Positions 33,996-43,400 of a stretch of DNA of 64,000 nucleotides are shown one piece after another. This DNA comes from Clostridia bacterium. Lineage in GTDB: Bacteria; Bacillota; Clostridia; Peptostreptococcales; Anaerovoracaceae. The position numbers were made by a program, and so were the translations under genes. Within the stretch, counting starts at the first letter, position 1, and every line of letters starts with the position of its first letter. A model generated the notes under the pieces. It made no database searches. It was not told where the DNA came from and saw only the letters and a program-made list of their open reading frames with translations. The stretch spans positions 1-64,000 of the forward strand of contig CAAFTW010000014.1 of the NCBI GenBank assembly GCA_900766045.1, given 5' to 3'.

Positions 33996-35591
33996 ATGTC
34001 ACAGAAAAATACGAAGCAATCGGAATTCAATAAGGTTCTGAATTCCTGGGATATTCTCGTCATTGCATTTGGCGCGATGATCGGATGGGGCTGGGTCATT
34101 TCCACCGGAGACTGGATCACCCGCGGCGGCGTCATTGGCGCAGCATTGGGCTTCTGTCTCGGCGGTGTCATGATCTTCTTCGTCGGACTGACCTACGCGG
34201 AACTGACCTCTGCGATGCCGCAGTGCGGAGGCGAGCATGTCTTCAGTTACAAAGCAATGGGACCGACGGGGTCGTTTGTCTGCACATGGGGAATCATCTT
34301 CGGCTATATCGCTGTTGTATGCTATGAAGCCTGTGCATTCCCGACGATCGTCGCCTACATCTTCCCGTCCTTTTTAAAGGGATATCTGTATACCGTAGGT
34401 GGATTCAGGATTTATGCGAGCTGGCTTCTGCTGGCGGCGGGCGTTGCACTGATGATGACGCTGATCAACATCCACGGTGCCAAGACAGCCGCCAAGCTCC
34501 AGACATTGCTCACCGCGATTATTTTCAGTGTGGGAATGATCCTGATCGCAGTCTCAGCAGTAAGGGGAGATACCTCCAATCTTATGCCGCAGATGTTCGC
34601 AGGAACAGGCGGTTCCAGCAGCTTCAGCCATATGATGCATGTTGCGGTTATGACACCGTTCTTCTTCATTGGATTTGATGTCATTCCGCAGGCAGCGGAG
34701 GAAATTCAGGGATCCCTGAAGAAAATCGGAAGAATCCTGATTCTGTCTATTATTCTGGCTGTCGCATTCTATTCCCTGATTATCATTGCGGTCGGCTATC
34801 TGATGAACCACGCGGAAATTGCCCGCGCCATGACCGGAAATGGCCTGGTCACCGCAGATGCCATGGTAAAAGGCTTCGGCGTTAAAGCAATGGCGAACGT
34901 CGTCATCCTCGGCGGACTCTGCGGAATCGTCACCAGCTGGAACTCCTTCCTGATGGGCGGAAGCCGCGCGATGTATTCCATGGCAGATTCCAAGATGATC
35001 CCGTCATTCTTCGCAAAACTGCATCCGAAGTATAAGACTCCGGTGAACGCGCTGATTCTGATCGGGATCATTTCCATGGCCGCACCGCTGGCCGGCAGAA
35101 GAATGCTGGTATGGATCTGCGACGCCGGAAACCTGGCATGCTGCCTGGCATACTGCATGGTTTCGATTTCCTTCCTGATTCTCAGGAAGAAACGTCCAGA
35201 TATGCCGCGTCCGTATAAGATCCGCCACTATAAACTGGTCGGAGGCTGCGCGGTCGTCATGTCCGGTGCAATGGTGGCCATGTACCTAATCCCGGGCTCC
35301 GGAAGCACCCTGGTTCTGCAGGAGTGGCTGATCGCGGGGGCATGGACGCTTCTGGGCGTCATCTTCTATTTCAGAAATAAGCGTAAATACGGAGAAGAGT
35401 TCGGCCGTCACATCGATGTAGAAATCGAATACGCCGAGGAAGACCTGCGCAGCATGGAAAAGCAGGAAAAGGGCGGCAGCAGTGTTGACGCTCCGGCAGC
35501 GATTTCTTATCTGAAGCCGGAGAAGCAGGAACATAAATTCCGCGGACAAAAAGCAAACCGCAAGAGAAGAAAGGCCTATGCTTCGAAGTAA
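33996..35591 (+). CDS. APC-superfamily amino acid permease
   Basis: 531 residues with about 12 hydrophobic segments. The first helix region has FGAMIGWGWVISTGDW, the unwound substrate-binding helix of APC transporters, and TYAELTSAMPQCGGEHVFSY is typical of the AA_permease_2 family. The last about 85 residues are hydrophilic and basic, a cytosolic tail ending in KANRKRRKAYASK. Substrate (amino acid, amine or ethanolamine) cannot be told. ATG 33996 has AAGGGG 9 bases upstream, unlike the ATG at 33978. Confidence 0.88.
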   Translation: MSQKNTKQSEFNKVLNSWDILVIAFGAMIGWGWVISTGDWITRGGVIGAALGFCLGGVMIFFVGLTYAELTSAMPQCGGEHVFSYKAMGPTGSFVCTWGIIFGYIAVVCYEACAFPTIVAYIFPSFLKGYLYTVGGFRIYASWLLLAAGVALMMTLINIHGAKTAAKLQTLLTAIIFSVGMILIAVSAVRGDTSNLMPQMFAGTGGSSSFSHMMHVAVMTPFFFIGFDVIPQAAEEIQGSLKKIGRILILSIILAVAFYSLIIIAVGYLMNHAEIARAMTGNGLVTADAMVKGFGVKAMANVVILGGLCGIVTSWNSFLMGGSRAMYSMADSKMIPSFFAKLHPKYKTPVNALILIGIISMAAPLAGRRMLVWICDAGNLACCLAYCMVSISFLILRKKRPDMPRPYKIRHYKLVGGCAVVMSGAMVAMYLIPGSGSTLVLQEWLIAGAWTLLGVIFYFRNKRKYGEEFGRHIDVEIEYAEEDLRSMEKQEKGGSSVDAPAAISYLKPEKQEHKFRGQKANRKRRKAYASK

Positions 35592-35706
35592 CGGAACGGC
35601 TTTTCGGGAGGACGGAATGTATCTGTCCATGATTATTGATCGGTAACCGGAGAAAACATACAATATTGTGTATGGATAAATAGAAATGAATATGAGCAGA
35701 CTATAG

Positions 35707-35745
35707 AAAAACGCTGCATCCGGCATCTGCCAGATACAGCGTTTT
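35707..35745. terminator. Bidirectional terminator between permease and HPr-LDH genes
   Basis: AAAACGCTG-ATC-GGCA pairs with TGCC-GAT-CAGCGTTTT. It has A and T tracts on the two sides and so can serve both convergent genes. Confidence 0.9.
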
Positions 35746-35826
35746 CACGTCTTCCGGGCAGGAAGGTTTCGGTGTTGTTTCTTGCCCAGGTATATTTTGT
35801 CTAAAAGGAATAATCGCTTTCCTTAA

Positions 35827-37134
35827 TTAGCGAACAACCTCAGCCTTTCCGTAAGGCAGTCCCTGCAGGAAGTTACGAGCGTTCTCCAGAGTATCTGCTG
35901 CGATTGCCTGCAGAGCCTCACGTGTGAAGAATGCCTGGTGAGAAGTAACGACAACCTGCGGGAAGGAAGTCAGACGAGCGACAACATCGTTGCTCAGAAT
36001 ATCATCGGAGTGGTCTGTGTAAACAACCTCATCCTGTCCTTCGTAAACGTCCAGGGCAACTGCATGGAACTTTCCAGCTCTCAGTCCGGACAGCAGAGCG
36101 TTTGTATCGATGAATCCGCCACGAGCTGTGTTAACCAGCATTACGCCGTCCTTCATCATGGAGATTGCCTTGTCGTTGATCAGGTGGTATGTTCCGCCTT
36201 CTCCCATAATCAGTGGACCATGAACGGAAATCAGGTCAGACTTCTGGAACAGCTCTTCCTTGGAAACGTATGTCAGAAGACCTTCCTCTTCCAGAGCCTT
36301 GTTTGGATAAGCATCCCATGCGATTACAGTCATGCCGTAGCCCTTGCAGATTCTTGCCATGCACTGACCGATACGGCCTGTTGTAACGATTCCTGCAACC
36401 TTGTTGTGGAGGTCTGTTCCCAGCAGTCCGTTCAGAGCAAAGTTGTTATCCTTAACCTTGTTGTAAGCCTTTGCGATGCGGCGGTTAGCAGCCTGCAGAA
36501 TAGCCATAGCATGCTCTGCAACAGCGTATGGAGAATAAGCAGGTACACGCAGAACTGTGATTCCGCACTCCTTGGCAGCGTCCAGATCAACGTTGTTGAA
36601 TCCAGCGCAGCGCAGAAGGATCAGACGAATACCATTCTTCTTCATCTGCTCTACAACCTCACGCGGAGCCTCATCGTTTACGAACATGCAGACTGCGTCG
36701 AATCCCTGGCACAGGTGAACAGTCTCTGCAGTCAGACGGCTGTCGAAGTATGTGATGTCGCAGTTGTAAGCACCTTCGCCCTTATCTTTACCCAGTTCTT
36801 CGAAGAAGGTTCTGTCGTAGTCCTTTGTTCCGTAGAAGGCAACCTTCAGTGTGTCCAGGTTGTTGTCTGTAGGAATGATGTCAGCGAAGACTTCCTGCAG
36901 TCTGTTGTAATCCTTTTCCTCATCCTCAGGTGTTCCCTCAACCTTGATGTTCAGGACGTCACCCTTCTTAGCACGCAGTGCGATGATTGCCAGTACATCT
37001 GTACCGGAAGCAGACATTCCGTTAGCTTCGATTGTTACTGTGCTCTTCAGGCCTGTGCACTCTGTAGCGAGAATTGCGGATGGACGTGCGTGAAGTCCGA
37101 GAGTTGCTTTGCAAGTGTACTTAAATGATTTCAT
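35827..37134 (-). CDS. HPr domain fused to D-lactate (2-hydroxyacid) dehydrogenase
   Basis: 435 residues, two domains. Residues 1-86 are an HPr phosphocarrier domain, collinear with B. subtilis HPr: GLHARPS puts the phosphorylatable His at exactly position 15, N38-G39 and K57-G58 align, and position 46 is Asp instead of the regulatory Ser. Residues about 93-435 are a D-LDH: LLRCAGFNNVD, Rossmann segment GIVTTGRIGQ (first glycine of GxGxxG is Thr250), NTARGGFIDTNAL, ALDVYEGQ and a catalytic His in TSHQAFFT. It should reduce pyruvate to D-lactate with NADH; the HPr domain suggests PTS-linked control (inference). Divergent from adhE. Confidence 0.9.
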   Translation of the reverse strand: MKSFKYTCKATLGLHARPSAILATECTGLKSTVTIEANGMSASGTDVLAIIALRAKKGDVLNIKVEGTPEDEEKDYNRLQEVFADIIPTDNNLDTLKVAFYGTKDYDRTFFEELGKDKGEGAYNCDITYFDSRLTAETVHLCQGFDAVCMFVNDEAPREVVEQMKKNGIRLILLRCAGFNNVDLDAAKECGITVLRVPAYSPYAVAEHAMAILQAANRRIAKAYNKVKDNNFALNGLLGTDLHNKVAGIVTTGRIGQCMARICKGYGMTVIAWDAYPNKALEEEGLLTYVSKEELFQKSDLISVHGPLIMGEGGTYHLINDKAISMMKDGVMLVNTARGGFIDTNALLSGLRAGKFHAVALDVYEGQDEVVYTDHSDDILSNDVVARLTSFPQVVVTSHQAFFTREALQAIAADTLENARNFLQGLPYGKAEVVR

Positions 37135-38135
37135 CTTAAATCCTCCTCTGATAATTAGATGGTTGATTCAGTACTTTCTGTAAGATTACATATGAACTTT
37201 TATGTGATCATGCACGATATTGAATGTTTGAATTCAAAAATACAGACTGTTTCCGCAGAAGACGGGAAAGAAAAATGTGTGAGTAGATTTCCTTTGCACC
37301 CATGCTGTTCCGCCTATCTCTTTTCCTTCTGCTGATGCCACAGAAAGAGGGAACAGTGATGCCTGTCTGTCTGCAGGTTTTCAAACCGTATTTTTTATAT
37401 TGAATCCTGCATGCAGTATCCTGTATCACGTTATCTTCCTTTATCATATACGTCTCAGAGAAAAAATCAACTGAGAAATACGTTGTATACAAACTAGAAC
37501 AATATAAAAATAAAAATTGTAAAATTATAACAAAAATGGACATGCATGTTTGTTATATCGACACATTGGTTGTGTGGGCAAAAAGATTATCAATGAAATT
37601 TATGGGGATCCATAATAAAAATCGATGAAGTGTATTGTATACGTAATGCAAAAATTCTGTACAAAATGTTAAATTTATACCTGTATACCGGTGCGCCTGT
37701 GTGTTGGAAAAGATTGGCAACAAATTGACAAACCGCTTGATAATATATTATCATTATCGGTCGATTAATAATTGTTATGGAAACCGCAGCCGGGACACCG
37801 TGGAATTTCATGTGTTTCAGAGGATGGTAACAGGAATATGTATACGAAGTGAATATTTATCTGTGTGTTACAAATCCAACAATATTTCGGTATACAGGGA
37901 TTTTGGATTTTTGTGAAAAAAGTATCAAGGCAAGTGTAAGAATTTATACATTCGTTGTTAACTTTGACTATAAAATAACAGCTCTGTTTAGTAAGTATAC
38001 ACATGAAAGTATATTGCGAAAATTAAAAATAGGGTTTAGAATGCAAATAGATTTTAAAAAGACGTTGAACCGCGCGGAATGTCTTTTAAGTGAATATTGA
38101 TTATCTTCTGCATAAATATGCACAGGAGGCAAATT
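37135..38135. promoter_or_regulatory. 1-kb divergent control region between HPr-LDH and adhE
   Basis: AT-rich, with no supportable gene. It carries six GTATAC palindromes between 37485 and 38000. A candidate adhE promoter is TTGACT (37965-37970) with a weak TAGTAA -10, and one GTATAC lies just downstream of it. The length suggests long leaders or several operators. Confidence 0.6.
37485..38000. repeat. Cluster of six GTATAC sites
   Basis: GTATAC at 37485, 37637, 37683, 37840, 37890 and 37995 (six in 516 bases). The first is centred in the 10-base palindrome TTGTATACAA. Two more lie upstream of folT at 45185 and 45219. Elsewhere in the window the hexamer is scattered and rare. Confidence 0.75.
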
Positions 38136-40907
38136 ATGGCAAAAGCGTTATTGATTGATTCTGTTGAAAGCTTTGAGCAGAGCTTACCGTTGATCCGCGA
38201 GGCGGAGAATGAGTTTGCGACATTCACCCAGGAGCAGGTTGACAAGATCTGTGAGGCTGCAGCTATGGCAGCAAGCAACATGGCAATTCCTCTGGCCAAG
38301 ATGGCACATGAGGAAACCGGATATGGTGTTGTAGTAGATAAGGTTATCAAGAACCAGTATGCATCTGAGCATATGTGGAACTACATGAGACTGAAGAAGT
38401 CCTGCGACATCATTGAAGAGAACAAGGCATTCGGAACCAAGAGAATCGCATCTCCTAAGGGAGTTGTAGCAGCGATCGTTCCGACGACTAACCCGACATC
38501 AACTTGTATCTACAAGATCATGATGTGCCTGAAGACAAGAAATGCGATCATCATCTCACCGCATCCAAGGGCTAAACAGTGCACAATCCGTGCTGCAGAG
38601 ATTATGCGTGATGCAGCGATCGAAGCTGGCATGCCGCCTAATGCAATCAGCTGGATTAAGACACCTTCCCTGGATATCTCGGATATGCTGATGAAGGAAG
38701 CAGACCTGGTTATCGCTACCGGCGGAGCAGGAATGGTTCACGCAGCTTACTCCTCCGGAACACCGGCACTTGGTGTAGGACCTGGAAACTGCAACGTCGT
38801 TATCGATGATTCTGCTGATCTCAGAATGGCTGTTGAGTCCATCATCCATTCCAAGACATTCGATAATGGTATGATCTGCGCAGCTGAGCAGCACATTACC
38901 GTTCTGTCCAGCGTATATGACGAAGTTAAAGACCTGCTGAAGAGAGCTCGCTGCTACTTCCTGAATGATGAAGAAGCAGACGCAGTTGCAAAGGTATTCT
39001 TCAACTTCAAGACACACGGAGTTAATCCGCCGGCAGTAGGACAGACCGCAGTTCATCTGGCTGAGATGGCCGGATTCGAAGTTCCTGCAGACACGAAGGT
39101 TCTGGTTCGTGAGACAGACGATACATCTCATGACAACCCATGGGCATGCGAGAAACTGACTACTCTGCTCGGTATGTTCAAGGCAGACACACTTGATGAA
39201 GCATTTGATATCTGCTATAAGCTGGTTCTGGAAGGCGGAGCAGGACATTCCGCTGCTATGTATGTAAACCAGGAACAGCAGGATAAGATCGATAAGTTTG
39301 CTGAGAGAATGAAGGCTGCAAGAATCATCATCAACCAGCCGACATCCTTCGGAGGCATCGGAGATCTGTACAACTTCGATATTCCGCCATCACTCACACT
39401 GGGACCTGGATCCTGGGGAAATTCCGCATATGCAGGAAATACTCAGTTCGAGCAGCTGCTGAATATCAAGACCGTTACAACAAGAAAAGAAAACATGCTG
39501 TGGCTGCAGCTGCCTAAGAAAGTTTACTTCAAGAGAGGCTGCACACCAGTTGCTCTGAGAGAACTGAGTGAAGTTTACCACTATAAGAGAGCATTCATCG
39601 TAACCGATGCGAACCTGTTCAAGATCGGCGCATGCGATGCCATCATCGATCAGCTGAAGAAGGAAGGCCTCGATGTAGCAGAGTTCTTCGACATTCGTGT
39701 TGACCCGCAGATTCAGGATGCTATGAAGGGTCTGCCGAAGATGCACGAATTCGAGCCAGATGTAATCATCGCTATCGGCGGAGGATCCGCTCTGGATACG
39801 GCGAAGATCATGTGGATTATGTACGAGCATCCAGATGAGGAATTCCTGAAGATGGCTACGAACTTCATCGATATCCGTAAGAGAGTTCGTTTCTTCCCGC
39901 AGATGGGATCCAAGGCTCAGTTAGTCTGCATCCCGACAACCGCAGGAACAGGATCCGAAATGACACCGTTCACCATCATTTCCGATGCGAACACCGGAAT
40001 GAAGTGGCCTCTGATCGGATATGAAATGATGCCGCTGATGGCTATCGTAGACTGTGACAACACAATGAAGCTGCCGCCGAGAGCTACCCAGGCATCCGGA
40101 TACGATGTACTGACTCACGCAGTTGAGGCTTATGTATCCATCTACGCAACAGACTACACAGACGGATTTGCTAAGACAGCTGTAGAGAACGTATTCAAAT
40201 ATCTGGGCAGATCCTACAGATCCTCCTTCAAGGGAGCAGATCCGGATCCGGAAGCCCGCGAGAAGATGATCGATGCATCCGCACTTGCAGGAATCGCATT
40301 TGCAAACGCATTCCTGGGAATCAACCACTCCCTGTCTCATAAGATCGGCGGATGGTTCCATATTCCACACGGAACTGCAAACGCACTGCTCTTCCCATAT
40401 GTCTGCAAGTTCAACGCGCAGAAGCATCCATATCACATGGGTACATTCTCCCAGTACAAGTATCCTCATGCATTCGAGAGATACGTTGAACTCGGTGAGC
40501 TGATCGGCGTAAAGGGCAAGGATGACGAAGAGACATTCAACAACTGGGTCAAGGCCTGCGCAGATCTGAAGAAGGAAATCGATATTCCTGAAACAATCTG
40601 GGAGTACCTCGTTCAGAACCATCCGGACAAGACTGCAGACCAGATCGAGCAGGAATTCCTGGATGTAGTTGACAGCATGTCCGAGTGGGCATTCCACGAT
40701 GCATGCACAGGCTGCAACCCGGTATATCCGACAATTGAAGAGCTGAAGCAGTGCTATCTGAGAGCATTCTACGGTGATGAGGGATTCGTAGAGCGTTACG
40801 GAGACGTTCTGTCCGTTCCAGTCGACAACCCGGCAGATACTCACGCAGCTTACCCGAATGGACTTGCTGCAGAAATCGGCCTGGACAAGGTTGGAGGATT
40901 CAAATAA
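38136..40907 (+). CDS. adhE: Bifunctional acetaldehyde-CoA/alcohol dehydrogenase
   Basis: 923 residues. It reduces acetyl-CoA to acetaldehyde and then ethanol, using two NADH. The N-terminal aldehyde dehydrogenase half has the catalytic Cys in FDNGMICAAEQ. After a linker the iron-dependent alcohol dehydrogenase starts near 465, with GGGSALDTAKIMW and the iron ligands in YDVLTHAVEAY, GINHSLSHKIGG and FHIPHG. ATG 38136 follows ACAGGAGGC. AdhE of this type assembles into spirosome filaments. Followed by a degenerate homologue of its second half. Confidence 0.97.
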   Translation: MAKALLIDSVESFEQSLPLIREAENEFATFTQEQVDKICEAAAMAASNMAIPLAKMAHEETGYGVVVDKVIKNQYASEHMWNYMRLKKSCDIIEENKAFGTKRIASPKGVVAAIVPTTNPTSTCIYKIMMCLKTRNAIIISPHPRAKQCTIRAAEIMRDAAIEAGMPPNAISWIKTPSLDISDMLMKEADLVIATGGAGMVHAAYSSGTPALGVGPGNCNVVIDDSADLRMAVESIIHSKTFDNGMICAAEQHITVLSSVYDEVKDLLKRARCYFLNDEEADAVAKVFFNFKTHGVNPPAVGQTAVHLAEMAGFEVPADTKVLVRETDDTSHDNPWACEKLTTLLGMFKADTLDEAFDICYKLVLEGGAGHSAAMYVNQEQQDKIDKFAERMKAARIIINQPTSFGGIGDLYNFDIPPSLTLGPGSWGNSAYAGNTQFEQLLNIKTVTTRKENMLWLQLPKKVYFKRGCTPVALRELSEVYHYKRAFIVTDANLFKIGACDAIIDQLKKEGLDVAEFFDIRVDPQIQDAMKGLPKMHEFEPDVIIAIGGGSALDTAKIMWIMYEHPDEEFLKMATNFIDIRKRVRFFPQMGSKAQLVCIPTTAGTGSEMTPFTIISDANTGMKWPLIGYEMMPLMAIVDCDNTMKLPPRATQASGYDVLTHAVEAYVSIYATDYTDGFAKTAVENVFKYLGRSYRSSFKGADPDPEAREKMIDASALAGIAFANAFLGINHSLSHKIGGWFHIPHGTANALLFPYVCKFNAQKHPYHMGTFSQYKYPHAFERYVELGELIGVKGKDDEETFNNWVKACADLKKEIDIPETIWEYLVQNHPDKTADQIEQEFLDVVDSMSEWAFHDACTGCNPVYPTIEELKQCYLRAFYGDEGFVERYGDVLSVPVDNPADTHAAYPNGLAAEIGLDKVGGFK

Positions 40908-40956
40908 ACCTGAAGGTTCTGTCCTATGGAATCCGGAAAGATGGACCGGAAGGGAT

Positions 40957-40976
40957 GCCGCGCCGGAAGGCGCGGC
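40957..40976. other. Intercistronic hairpin between adhE and its paralogue
   Basis: GCCGCGCC and GGCGCGGC form a perfect 8-bp stem closed by a GGAA tetraloop. No T tract follows, so it may protect or separate transcripts instead of terminating. Confidence 0.6.
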
Positions 40977-41026
40977 GCCCTGGTTCATCGGCTGCTTGAA
41001 TCTGACACGTTGTAAGGAGATGGAAT

Positions 41027-41995
41027 ATGAACTGGCTCAAATTACCGAAAAAAGTATATTTCAAACGAGGATGCATGCCGGTCGCTGTGCGTGAACTCAG
41101 TGAAGTATATGGGTTAAAGAGAGCTTTCATTATCACGGACGCAAACCTGTTTAAGAGCGGAATGATCCGTCCTGTTGAGGAGTGGCTGAAGAAAGGCGGA
41201 CTTCAGATTGCCGAGTTTTTCTACGGCGATGGAGAGCCTGACATGGCCACAGCCGGCAGCGGACTTCCGAAGATGCTGGAATTTGAACCGGATGCCATTC
41301 TTGGTATCGGTGGCGGTTCTGTCATGAATCTGGCGAAGGCAATGTGGGTGCTGTATGAGCATCCGGATGCTGATCTTTCAGATCTTGCAGACCGTTTCAG
41401 TAAGACAACGGATGCCGGTTTCCCGGAAATGGGTGAAAAGGCAAAGCTCTTCCTGATTTCGACAACTGCCGGAACAGGTGCAGAGTGTTCACCGTTTGCT
41501 CTGATCAATGACAGCAGCGGAAAGAAACGTGTAATCGCAAGCTTTAACATGCTTCCGGAAATGGCTGTCATCGACAGTGATTTCTCCCAGGGAGCCCCTC
41601 GCGAACTGGTGAAGGAAGCTGGTCTGACTGTGCTTGCACAGGCAGTGCGTGCGCACATTGATCCGCATGCGACCGATTATATCGTCGGGTTTGCCAGAGA
41701 TGCAGTGAAAGATGTATTTGAAAATCTTCCGGCTGCACTCGCTGATCCGCCGTGTATGAAAGCTAGGGAAAATATGGCTAATGCAGCGGCACTTGCCGGA
41801 ATGGCTCTGTCGAACGCAGCAGATACGCTGGATCCGGAAGCGGGATTATTCCCTGCGGAAAGTGAAAAGAATCTGACTGGGGACGCACTTGCGAAACTGG
41901 CAGATCTGTCCAGACATATCGGATGTGGTGAGGAAGAGGATCAGAAGGCAGCGGCAGCTCTGATTGAAGCTGCTGAAAAACTCCAGTCGCTGTAA
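41027..41995 (+). CDS. AdhE alcohol-dehydrogenase-domain paralogue lacking iron ligands
   Basis: 322 residues, strongly similar to the ADH half of the adjacent AdhE from the first residues (LPKKVYFKRGCMPVAVRELSEVY against the AdhE equivalent). It loses catalytic features: the AdhE segment DVLTH is TVLAQ at 201-205, so Asp and His ligands become Thr and Gln. The NHSLSH and IPHG histidines are absent, because about 100 C-terminal residues are replaced by a short acidic helical tail. GGGSALD is GGGSVMN. It is probably not a functional iron alcohol dehydrogenase; a partner of AdhE or a decaying copy are both possible. The intact frame and AAGGAG site suggest expression. Confidence 0.85.
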   Translation: MNWLKLPKKVYFKRGCMPVAVRELSEVYGLKRAFIITDANLFKSGMIRPVEEWLKKGGLQIAEFFYGDGEPDMATAGSGLPKMLEFEPDAILGIGGGSVMNLAKAMWVLYEHPDADLSDLADRFSKTTDAGFPEMGEKAKLFLISTTAGTGAECSPFALINDSSGKKRVIASFNMLPEMAVIDSDFSQGAPRELVKEAGLTVLAQAVRAHIDPHATDYIVGFARDAVKDVFENLPAALADPPCMKARENMANAAALAGMALSNAADTLDPEAGLFPAESEKNLTGDALAKLADLSRHIGCGEEEDQKAAAALIEAAEKLQSL

Positions 41996-42087
41996 TAACT
42001 GAAACAAGGCCATGATACTACCTCCCGTGAGAGAGGCAGATTCAGAAGGGAAAGTATCTGAGGATACGATCTTTTCATACTGCGCTG

Positions 42088-42125
42088 GCGCAGCTGTGGG
42101 TTAAGCCCGCCGCTGCGCTATTTTG
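42088..42125 (+). terminator. Terminator after AdhE-like gene
   Basis: GCGCAGC...GGG pairs with CCC...GCTGCGC, followed by TATTTTG. Confidence 0.75.
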
Positions 42126-42316
42126 ATACATTAACTTTTTGAATAATAACAGAATGGAAGCTGGTAATGAAACGAAGAATAATGCAATTCTGCGCAGCGA
42201 CAGAATATAATCATAGAAATATGCCTGCATTCCGGTGTATCGCCGCTGATTCATGATATACTGTGAATGTTCAGATGAATTCGCTGATTTTTATTCAGGA
42301 GAGGAGGAATACGGCA

Positions 42317-43243
42317 ATGCTGCATGAGGTAAGTTTTAAGTCGTATAATAAAAGAGATACTGTTTATGGCTGGATCTACGTTCCGGCGGCTGAATACAAG
42401 GGTGTCGTACAGCTGATCCACGGATTCGGCGAACACGCGAGAAGATATCTGCATATGATCTCCGCATTCGTCGATGCCGGCTATATCGTCGCCTGTGATG
42501 ACCATGTCGGCCATGGAAAGACGGCGCTTGAGAATAACAGCTGGGGCGACTGGGGCGATCAGGGCTGGCACACCATGATGGAGGATGAGCATACGCTGAC
42601 CGGAATCGTGAAAGAGAAATATCCGGATCTTCCGTATTTCCTGTTCGGCCACAGCATGGGGTCTTTTATCGTCAAAGATTACATTACCAAGTATGCAGAC
42701 GAGCTGAAAGCTGTAACGCTCTGCGGAACGGCCGGTGATTTTCCGGGCTCGGATGAAGCGGAAAAGATGCTGAAAGCGCTGATTGACAGCGGAAAAGGCG
42801 AAGAGAGCGATCCGGAAGCTGCAGGAAATCTCATGGGCTGGATGAATGAGCGCTGCGGAGAGGTGAAAATTGGCAACGAATGGATCTGCGATGATCCGTA
42901 CGTTCAGTACGACCACGCAAACGATCCGTTTGACGCATTTACCCGTCCGACGACCAATCGTGCGATGTACTATTTTGTTGAGATGCTTCAGAATCTGAAG
43001 GGAACATCCTGGGCAGAAAAAGTACCGACTGATCTTCCGATTAATATGATCAGTGGAGACCAGGATCCGGTAGGCATGTACGGAAAGGGTGTAAAGCAGA
43101 TCTATGACGCGCTGAAGGAAACTGGACATCAGGACGTAGAGATGAAACTGTATGAAGGATACCGCCACGAGATCCACAATTACAAGGATATCCGGAGTGG
43201 TGTGGAAAATCAGATCATTGGGTTCATGGATTCAAAGCGTTAG
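42317..43243 (+). CDS. Alpha/beta hydrolase, lysophospholipase/monoglyceride-lipase-like
   Basis: 308 residues. Serine hydrolase fold with oxyanion HGFGEHARRY, nucleophile elbow LFGHSMGSFI, acidic residue in ISGDQDPVG and catalytic His in YRHEIHNY near the C-terminus. It resembles the hydrolase_4 family, which cleaves lysophospholipids or monoacylglycerols. No signal peptide, so cytosolic. ATG 42317 follows GAGGAGGAAT. It has no close operon partners. Confidence 0.88.
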   Translation: MLHEVSFKSYNKRDTVYGWIYVPAAEYKGVVQLIHGFGEHARRYLHMISAFVDAGYIVACDDHVGHGKTALENNSWGDWGDQGWHTMMEDEHTLTGIVKEKYPDLPYFLFGHSMGSFIVKDYITKYADELKAVTLCGTAGDFPGSDEAEKMLKALIDSGKGEESDPEAAGNLMGWMNERCGEVKIGNEWICDDPYVQYDHANDPFDAFTRPTTNRAMYYFVEMLQNLKGTSWAEKVPTDLPINMISGDQDPVGMYGKGVKQIYDALKETGHQDVEMKLYEGYRHEIHNYKDIRSGVENQIIGFMDSKR

Positions 43244-43400
43244 ACGGACTCAGGGTTATTGGAGTTGAAGAAGATGGATTGACCGGAAAGGATCAGGCAG
43301 TCACGTGCAGGAAATGAACGGCCCTGCTGATTATATTCTGTCTGTGCAGCTGCCGGAATGAGAGGAACACAGGTCCCGGGGTCAGAACAGGAGTTTAGGA

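Noticed and set aside
35938..37128. 396-codon plus-strand frame opposite the HPr-LDH gene
   Set aside because: Cysteine- and serine-rich nonsense composition; the minus-strand frame has two complete recognisable domains.
37951..37975. Rex (NADH sensor) operator upstream of adhE
   Set aside because: A TTGTTAA half-site exists at 37955, but the second half-site (TTAACAA) is absent at the required spacing.
41027..41995. Functional second alcohol dehydrogenase
   Set aside because: The four iron ligands of the AdhE domain are replaced or deleted, so ordinary iron-ADH activity is not supported.
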